Below are positions 56,770 through 64,000 of a stretch of 64,000 nucleotides of DNA, one piece after another. Each line of letters opens with the position of its first letter. The first letter of the stretch is position 1. The stretch lies in contig NW_020946557.1 of assembly GCF_900497805.2 (NCBI RefSeq), forward strand, positions 187,532 to 251,531, written 5' to 3'. A model generated the notes under the pieces. That model saw only the letters and a program-made list of their open reading frames with translations. It had not been told where the DNA came from and searched no databases. Position numbers and translations under genes: made by a program. Source of the stretch: Vombatus ursinus (Eukaryota > Chordata > Mammalia > Diprotodontia > Vombatidae).

Positions 56770-58425
56770 TTAAGTTTCTTATATAGTAACAGATTAATTC
56801 CCATTATATTCCTTTTACATCAAAGAATTTACTTTAGTTTCTTAGATTAAGAATGAATATGCTTGGTAAATATCCTTGCTATTATGTTTCAGTACAATGG
56901 AGGTACCAAAACCTCAAGCAGAATTTCCTATATAAGCAATTCCTCTAAAATTCAGGCTTCTATTGCACAGATATATCTTCCTCTAAGCTGTTAATAAAAT
57001 GTCTTGGTTTGATTATCAAGAAAACAATGAGGAAGGCATGATGATAATTTGTCCTTGAAGATGGGTTTCTTTGTGAGCTGGAATAAGACATTCACAATGA
57101 AGTTTCTGCTCAGGGCTTTGTTTAAAAAAAAATGAAGAATAGCCTTGTTTATTTTTTAGTTCCTATACCCCCACTTCCAAAGTAAAGTGTTTGAGAGAAG
57201 TTTTGCTGTATTTTCTAATGGTTTATTGTCCATCTTTGCTCACTACTAAATTCTCTTCAAGCTCTCCAAAGTCTCAAGTTTTAGTTCTTGATACTGTTCT
57301 GTATTTAGAACTTAGAGACGTATGTTGTGGCAAAATTAACTCATAGAATGTACATGTCTTATTTTTGTTGATAATTATATATCTAATCATTCTCGTAATG
57401 TACTGGTTTTTGAAGCTCACTAGAATGTTGCTTCCTTTCTACCTTATGGCTCATTTTGATTAATTTTGCATTTATGCATATCTAGCTAGTCAATTTTATC
57501 ATGAACTTGTATGGATTATGTTTGTACACCAAATCTTGATTTTTGTTATATCCTTAATTTAGTTGTATCAATGAAAATAAGTTACTTTACCTGTAAAAAA
57601 GATTTCCACTGAGGCATTAATAAGTTACCAATAAATTAGTACTTGGATGAATAGGCTAAGAGGACTACATTTGGTTCATGTTAATATTAACTGAAGATCA
57701 ATTGTTCAGGCTCATTGTGAAGTAAATTTGAATTGCGAGGAATATTCCCAAGAGCCCTTTTTTCTTGTACATTATACTTTGTGACCAGACATCAGTCCTA
57801 GCACAGTCTCCACGGAAACCAAAGCAAATTTTTCTCTGGAGTGAACATTTACAAGATTATGTCCCACTGTTTACAGTAAGAAAAGACTATAGATAGTTTC
57901 TATTTCCTTACTGATAATTTTGAGGATAGTAAGATCAAAAGGTCACTCTCTTCTATAATATAAAGGGCTCCACAATTGAGCCAAACAGACCAGCAGTTGC
58001 TGCAGAACCAAATAAATGGAAACAGAAATAAAACTCTTTAAAAAGAACAGTGTGTCATCTCTGTGTCATAAGTTATATAGAGTTGAGACAGAGGGACCAC
58101 GTTGGAGGGAACAGAGTACATAGACCTCTTCCTGCATGTTACCTGGCATTCTTCTTCACAGAAAAGTTGTGTGGGAAGGTACTATTAGGGATGAAGAAGG
58201 ATAATCAAATACACACTGAGGCATTCAAATATGTTATAACCACAAATGATTTGAAAAGTAGTTCTGAAAGTTCCTACTAGTCCTGTATGAGATGTCTTCA
58301 GTAGCTTTATTTCCTTCCATACTCAACATCTAGTACTTGCCATTAAGAAGCAGAAGTACTGCAATATAGGGAGGTAAGAATTAGACTTCCAGTTCATCAA
58401 TCTTTATCATCATCCTCACTCTCTT
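56770..58425. other. Intron stretch, nothing recognised
   Basis: About 1.6 kb of AT-rich intron with no recognised repeat or coding sequence; it is the longest unexplained block of the 8-kb intron. Confidence 0.4.
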
Positions 58426-58429
58426 CTTC

Positions 58430-58625
58430 ATCAAATGACATTTATTTAGTGCTTGAAGGTTTGTAAAGTATTTATAGACAATATTTCATCTCAGTCTCAC
58501 AACTCTTTATTATTAACCATATTTCATATGTACTACATGAGGAATTATATATGTCAGAGGCATAATTTGAAGCCAGTTTTGCCTTTTTGGCTAGAGTGAT
58601 TTGTACTACTCAAATCTAACAACAG
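58430..58625 (+). mobile_element. L2/MIR-type fragment
   Basis: 'acatttatttagtgcttgaa', 'gtttgtaaagtatttataga' and 'catctcagtctcacaactct' match the marsupial L2/MIR-type start 'acatttatatagcactttaa'. Confidence 0.5.
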
Positions 58626-58707
58626 AGTAAACATTTTTAATTTTTTTCCTTTATAAAAGGACCAAGATTGGTATTTAACTGATCTTAACATTTACCAGAG
58701 AAGGGAG

Positions 58708-58925
58708 CATGGTATAGAGGATCAAGGGCTGAGCCTTGTAGTTAAAGAAGAAGTGGTTTCAAGTCCCACCTGTGACACATATAGGCTGTTTCATCCTGGG
58801 CAAATGACTTAAACCCTTATTGCTCTAGACCTCTCTCCAAGACAACATGTTGAAGAATAGGAGACAACCTGTGGTGGTGGCCTTTCCTTTGTCAGGAGTA
58901 ATGGAATCACAGGTCTGGACCAAAA
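58708..58925 (+). mobile_element. Mon-1/MIR3-type CORE-SINE
   Basis: 'agcatggtatagaggatcaa', 'gtggtttcaagtcccacctg', 'tcctgggcaaatgacttaaa', 'acctctctccaagacaacat' and the tail 'tggaatcacaggtctggacc'. It is the same family as 53522. Confidence 0.65.
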
Positions 58926-59034
58926 AAATAAAATACAGCGTGTACCACTGTAATACTGAATTGCGAAACATTAAACCTGCTAAAAAATGAAAGGATGATA
59001 GATATAGAGCCAGATGGAAATTTAAAGCTATCTA

Positions 59035-59190
59035 CTCCAACCCTCTCATGATATAGATGAGGAAACTGAGGCCCAGGGAGGTTAAGTTGACTTGTCCATG
59101 GTCAGAAGGTAGTAACTGGCAGAGGTGGAATATGAACCCAGGTCTTCTGATTTCAGAACCAAGGCTCTCTGCAATGTTCCATCAAAGTGC
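59035..59190 (-). mobile_element. MIR-type CORE-SINE, antisense
   Basis: 'tagatgaggaaactgaggcc', 'gaggttaagttgacttgtcc' and 'tgaacccaggtcttctgatt' are the complement of the MIR body. Confidence 0.75.
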
Positions 59191-59458
59191 TATAGAACTG
59201 TAAAGAATTGATATTAATAATAAACATTATAATTGATATTTCATTTGTATTTGTATTCTTTGTATCACACCTCACTATGTAGTACTAAATATGGGTCCAA
59301 TACTTATTACATATATTTTTATATATCATACAAATAAATTAATCTGACTACATGTAGAACTCAGTAATCTCCAGAGTTGTGAATGCTCATAAAAGCATTA
59401 TTTTTTTCATTCAATGAGCATTTGCTAAGCAAAAAATAGGAGTAATTATTGTAAAACA

Positions 59459-59702
59459 TGGGGAAGCTAGATGATACTAGTAGATAAGAGTACTGGGCCT
59501 GCAGCCAGGAGGATGTAAGTTCAAATCCAGCCTCAGACACTTCTGAGCTGTGCCACTCTGGGCAAGTCACTTACCCCTGTTTGCCTCAGTTCCTCATCGG
59601 TAAAATGAGCCAGAGAAGGAAATGGCACACGACCTCAGTATCTTTGCCATGAAAACCCCAAATAGGGTCACGAAGAGTTAGACGTGACTGACTAAACAAC
59701 AA
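59459..59702 (+). mobile_element. RTE-tailed tRNA-derived SINE, near full length
   Basis: The head 'ggggaagctagatgatacta' and 'gttcaaatccagcctcagac' is MAR-like. The tail 'agagaaggaaatggcacacg' and 'gaaaaccccaaatagggtca' with 'cgaagagttagacgtgactg' is the RTE/BovB 3' end (compare ruminant BovB-derived SINE tails). It carries an A box, a B box and the LINE tail that would have allowed RTE-driven mobilisation. Confidence 0.85.
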
Positions 59703-60092
59703 TTATAAAATATCCATTGTGTTGATTATCTGTATTGCATTTGGAAATTTTCAGGCATATTTCATAATTCAGTATTAGAATGGTACATGCTTATATACTG
59801 TTTTAATTTTTATTTTTTGATCCAGACCCGTGACTTAATCAGTGTGGGTACTCCTGACCAAGGAAAATTCTCTATAAATACAGTGGGCCAGGGTGCTAGG
59901 CTCTGGGAATAGAGAAACAAAAATGAAATAGCCCCTTTCTTCAAAGTCCTTATGAATACCTATTCATAATGATAAGGTTAAAAAGACTGAAATAAGGAGG
60001 CATACATCAAATGACACTGGATGTGATGCTGTACATTATAGCTATGTGTGTGTTTAAATACTGATTTTTTAAAAAAGGCATTATCATATTAC

Positions 60093-63000
60093 CTGGGTTT
60101 TTCTGGTGCATCAGAAGGATTACTGCAAAATGGTTCTTGGTAAGTAGTTTCTGCAAGGTCATGATCTAATAAAGTTGCCATAATTTCTTCCCGACTTGGT
60201 GGGGACATAAGTGGTTTCAAAATATGAGCAGTTCGAGGTGTGAAACTACCATTTTTGGATTGTGAAGGAGAGCTGGTAGATCTTGGTGAACTATCTGGCG
60301 TTGGTGTTAACATCTCATTATTTCTTGAAACATATAGTTCTAAGTCTTCTGAAGCTGCGTCTACAAGTTCACCATCTGGAGATGATAATATTGCAGCAAA
60401 AGAGGTATTGATGGAATCAAGAGACTGTCCTGTGTCAAAAGAAGCTTCTTTTTTAGTGTGGCTTTGAATCCAGTCTGAATCGCTTGGCTGTGGAAGGCTA
60501 AGAAACACTTCTTTGCTTACTGAATTCCTACTCAATATGGATTTCTCATTTACACAGTCACCTGGCTGCTGGACACAGAAGGAATCCATTATTGAATTAG
60601 ATCGAGAAGGGTGTAAACTGTTTTTCCACTGATTATGCCGATGATTCTCATTGTTTTCTATAGGCTGCTTATCAAAAAGGTCAGGACTTAAAGCACCAGA
60701 TCTAATCCATGAAGTTGGGTCAGCTGAATGACGCTTGTTTTCATCACAGTTCTGATTATCATGACTTAAAAACTCGTTTTCAGTAGTTTGTGTAGGAAAA
60801 AGATCTTGAACTGCATCACTTAAAAACTTCTGTGGCAAGTTCTGATCAGCTGGGACAAACTGACTTCCTGAATAGAAACTGCAAAATCCAGTTTGCCCTA
60901 TGGTATTAATATCAAAATTATAATTATGTTCTGGTGACAAGCTATCTTCAAGTGAATAACAACTTTCAAAACCTGGATCTGAAAAAAAGATGGGACTATC
61001 ATCAGAAACTGAAGGGTCTATTTGACCTGTGTTCTGTAAATTCAAAGAGTCTAATTTTAAAAGTTTTGCGATTTTTTCTTTAGGTTTTGTAGTTCTTGGA
61101 GTTCGAGGTTTTCTTGGAGATGTTACTGATCGTGATCTTTTGACTGCTTTATTAAGCTCAAGAGGTTTACTGTTCAGTTGAGGTTTACTTGACAATGGGT
61201 CTTGCATAACATGTGCATTTTGTGCTTTCTGCTGTCTTTTTTGGAGTAATTCTTTCAGAACTGCTAATCCAGACTGTCCGTCCCCAAATGCAGCTGCAGA
61301 TACATTTCGATTTTTACACTGAGAAAGTGCCTTGGTTTGTGAAATTGCTTCTGACAGAGATCGCTGCTTTACTCTTTCAGGTTTGAAAGTGGACATATCC
61401 AAAATAAATCCCCTCTGTTTTTGCTCCCATGCTATTTGTTTTATTGGACTTCTCAAGGAAGTTACAAAACAGCTGTTAGGCAACTGAAGAGATCCATGGT
61501 TTTCTTCAGAGGTTATATGTATAGGGGAATAAGGATCACTGTGCTTTGATGGTTCTGGCATGCAAACAATGTGCTGTTGACTATCTTTGCAATGCAAAAA
61601 ATCAGGGCCATGTAGCTGATCTGATTTTATTGAATCTAGGGAGCTATGATGTTCATTTAATTTTCCCACAGATGACAAAATTTTTTTGCGTGAATTTGCA
61701 TTTTCTTCTGTCTTTGTAGACATCATACCCAAAGATAATTGTGTATTCTGTGTTACCTGAGAAAAATGGTTGGAAAGGTCAAATATATTACTTTGAATCA
61801 ATGTTGACTCCTTTATGCTAAAAATAGCACTTTGATTATGGGACCTTTGAGCATTAATTTTTGATAATTCCTTTTCAGAACCTATAGGTGCAGAAACTAC
61901 TGATGAACATAAATCATCTTGTGGAGAAGAAAATGCTTGCAAATCTATGGATTTCTTATTTTCTAAGGAAGAAGGAAAGCAGCCTGGTGACTTCTGTTGT
62001 ACATTAACTAATGAGGGGAGTGGAGTTGAGAGGGGATGTACAGTAGCAGGGCCAGGCACAGATATATCTTTCTGTTTATGAAGTGACTCGGAACCTCCAA
62101 AATTGCTTGAGATCTCAGAGAGATCCTGGTGTTTTAGTACAAACCTGACTTCAGCACTAGTTTGTGTGTTTATTTTTTCATCTTTAAATGTTATGTGCTT
62201 TTTTGGGGTGCTGCCTTTATCACTTTTTTGTTTCTGCTTCGCTCTAGGTTTCTTCCTTCCATCCTCTCCTGGCTTACGAGTTTGAGTTCGTTTATTCCTT
62301 TTCTTAGTAACTACAGAGGGATTAACAAGCTTTGTTTTTGATCTCTTAACCTGAGCTTTTGTTCGACTATTTTTTCCCACACTGGAATTAATAGCCTTGC
62401 TGTTATATATATTAGGACCCTTAAAAAGCAATGCTTCTTTATCTGAAGCAGCTATAATTTCTTCAGCTCTCGGATCTGTGGGAGACCAGCAGCGAGGTGG
62501 AGAAGAATTCACAGGACTTGTGCTTCTCTCAGAAAGAAAACCAAGTTTAGACATAACATCACTGTAATTCAAGTCACAGTCTTCAGTTTCAGCATTATAA
62601 CATGGTGAGGGAGGAGAAAGAATAGTATGTGACCGTTTTTTCCTAAAAGACAACGTTCTTTTGATATTTTTATTATTTGTCTTCTGCTGTTTACCAGTTT
62701 TTTTCTTTGCTTTCCTTCTATGACTTTTCTTTGGTGTTAATGGATAAATGGGGTATTTGGTTGCAGGGGAGTCAGGAACTTTTGGCCAAAAATCCTTCAA
62801 AGGTGCAAGCTTTCTATACAGGTCCATTTTTTCCTCTGTAAGTATTACCTGTTTCTCTTTAGAATCTATTTTTCCTAGTTTAACAAGCATATTTTTTCTC
62901 CCTCTAAATCTATTAATAATGATATATTTAATAATGACAGGTGGCAGTTTTTTAGACATTTTCCTCCGTTTTCGAGATTTTAGTGATCCATCTAAACTTT

Positions 63001-64000
63001 CACCAATCTCCATGGACTGAGGTAGGCTAATTTTTGAGTTGTGTGTGACAAAGCTTGACTCACTATCTTCAGTCTCATAATTTACTTTACGTTTGGCTCT
63101 AAGTGTGTATTTATTTCCAAAGAGTCCAAAAGATTGCTCAGATTCCAAACTTCCATCTCCAAAGTGACAGTCAATACAACTATCAGCAGGGGTTTTATTT
63201 TCAAAAGCTTCATGAGCAACTCTAATTACATCATTGGATAGAGCATCATCTTTTTCAGAATTAGTACTACAAGAGTTACCTTGCATATAACAACCTTCCT
63301 TTGTGGACCCAATATCACTGATATTGGTAGAATTCTCCTGATGATCTATAAGTTTCTTTTTACTTAGCTTTAACCGGGACTGTTTGTTGCCAGGTTGCAG
63401 TTTATATGTTACAGGGGATAGTTTTTGTGGCCTACTAAGACAATTAGAAAGAACAACACTTGGAAAAAACATATAATGTGCTGCTTGCTGGCTGAGGCTT
63501 GGTTTTTCATTCTTATGTTCTTGAAATTCTTCATACCTAATTTTAAGTTTATTGATTCCACCTTCATCATTGGCACTTTCTACAGAATGCACCATAGTTC
63601 TACTCTCCCCTGAGCAAGACACTAATTCGCAATTTTCAGTTAATGATGAAGGAAAAAAATTATTTAGAGTTGTGCTGCTACCTTTCTCAGTTCCTTCAGA
63701 GGACAGTTTATTTTTTGAGTGACTCAAATCAGAAAAGCTGAAATTTTTTCCCAATGTACTTTCACTAATGTGGCAACTCATATGCATAAAAGAAGCATCC
63801 TTTTCTATCTTCCTAATGCTGGTATACTTTCTACTTGGTATTTGTCTATTCAAAGATGAAATATCTTCTTCATAGTCAAATATGTTACTTTCACAGGAAG
63901 AAACTGCAAAAATTTCTTTCTTACTACTTTCTTTATGAGAGTTTTCAGAATGGACAGTACTGCTTAAAGATCCTGGGTACTTCATGGAATAAGTGCTTTC
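60093..64000 (-). CDS. REV3L: REV3L giant central exon (partial, runs off right edge)
   Basis: Catalytic subunit of nuclear DNA polymerase zeta; this exon encodes its long, mostly disordered central region. The frame is open from the window edge (Glu-Ser-Thr-Tyr-Ser, then Met at 63985) to a GT donor at 60091-60092, giving 1302 codons plus two bases; the acceptor lies beyond 64000. In protein order one sees a Ser-rich acidic stretch; a conserved block at about 62400-62970 with PPVIIKYIIINRF and a Lys/Arg cluster, matching the region REV3L shares with KIAA2022/NEXMIF (DUF4683); a strongly basic patch at about 62160-62350; a second basic patch (SPRKPRTPRTTKPKEK) near 61050-61160; and the REV7/MAD2L2-binding motif ILKPLMSPPSREEI at about 60180-60230. 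The last codon is split (AG|G) with the next exon. Identification rests on recalled human REV3L sequence. Confidence 0.98.

Noticed and set aside
62748-63020. Plus-strand open frame opposite the giant REV3L exon
   Set aside because: It is a shadow of the REV3L coding strand; the minus-strand frame is conserved and continuous.

Overview
The window is a stretch of a marsupial nuclear genome lying inside REV3L, the gene for the catalytic subunit of DNA polymerase zeta (translesion synthesis). The gene is on the minus strand, so its 5' side is at the right edge and its 3' side at the left. Twelve coding exons can be placed with canonical splice sites and a fully consistent reading frame. They run from most of the giant central exon (60093 to beyond 64000) to an exon at 1073-1181, just past polymerase motif A. 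Together they hold 6213 coding bases (2071 codons), roughly two thirds of the usual ~3,100-residue protein. The 5' exons and the exons for motifs B and C, the thumb and the zinc/Fe-S C-terminus lie outside the window. I found no second protein-coding gene and no RNA gene.

Marsupial origin is inferred from the repeats. There are many copies of the tRNA-derived SINE that begins GGGGCAGCTAGGTGGC (MAR1/WSINE1 type), RTE (BovB-like) LINE sequence and RTE-tailed SINEs, Mon-1/MIR-type CORE-SINEs, and L1 3' ends of the marsupial type. The species is not resolved. The left part (1-12 kb) holds the polymerase-domain exons, a Tc1/mariner fossil at 5-6.3 kb and a tandem duplication of about 1.5 kb at 7.8-11.1 kb. 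The 12-23 kb intron is an L1 graveyard in which a 2.9-kb ORF2-less L1 relative (HAL1-like) sits inside an older antisense L1 with an exact 9-bp target-site duplication. The 26-37.8 kb intron holds two more HAL1-like elements placed nearly head to head. The 39-47 kb intron holds a decayed antisense RTE LINE split by an L1 tail and a double SINE. The 48-60 kb introns are packed with old L2, CR1/L3 and CORE-SINE fragments, several of them nested.

The exons give a coherent protein picture. The right part is a long, Ser/Lys-rich, probably disordered central region with a KIAA2022/NEXMIF-like block, basic patches and the REV7 (MAD2L2) binding motif. It is followed by a less conserved linker with a possible second REV7 site, then a B-family exonuclease-like domain whose catalytic residues are gone, and then the polymerase palm entry with motif A. 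Nothing in the window looks like an undescribed system. The items most worth a second look are the three ORF2-less L1 relatives, the duplicated intron segment, an exon-like antisense ORF near 11.8 kb, and two pairs of short dispersed repeats that I cannot assign.
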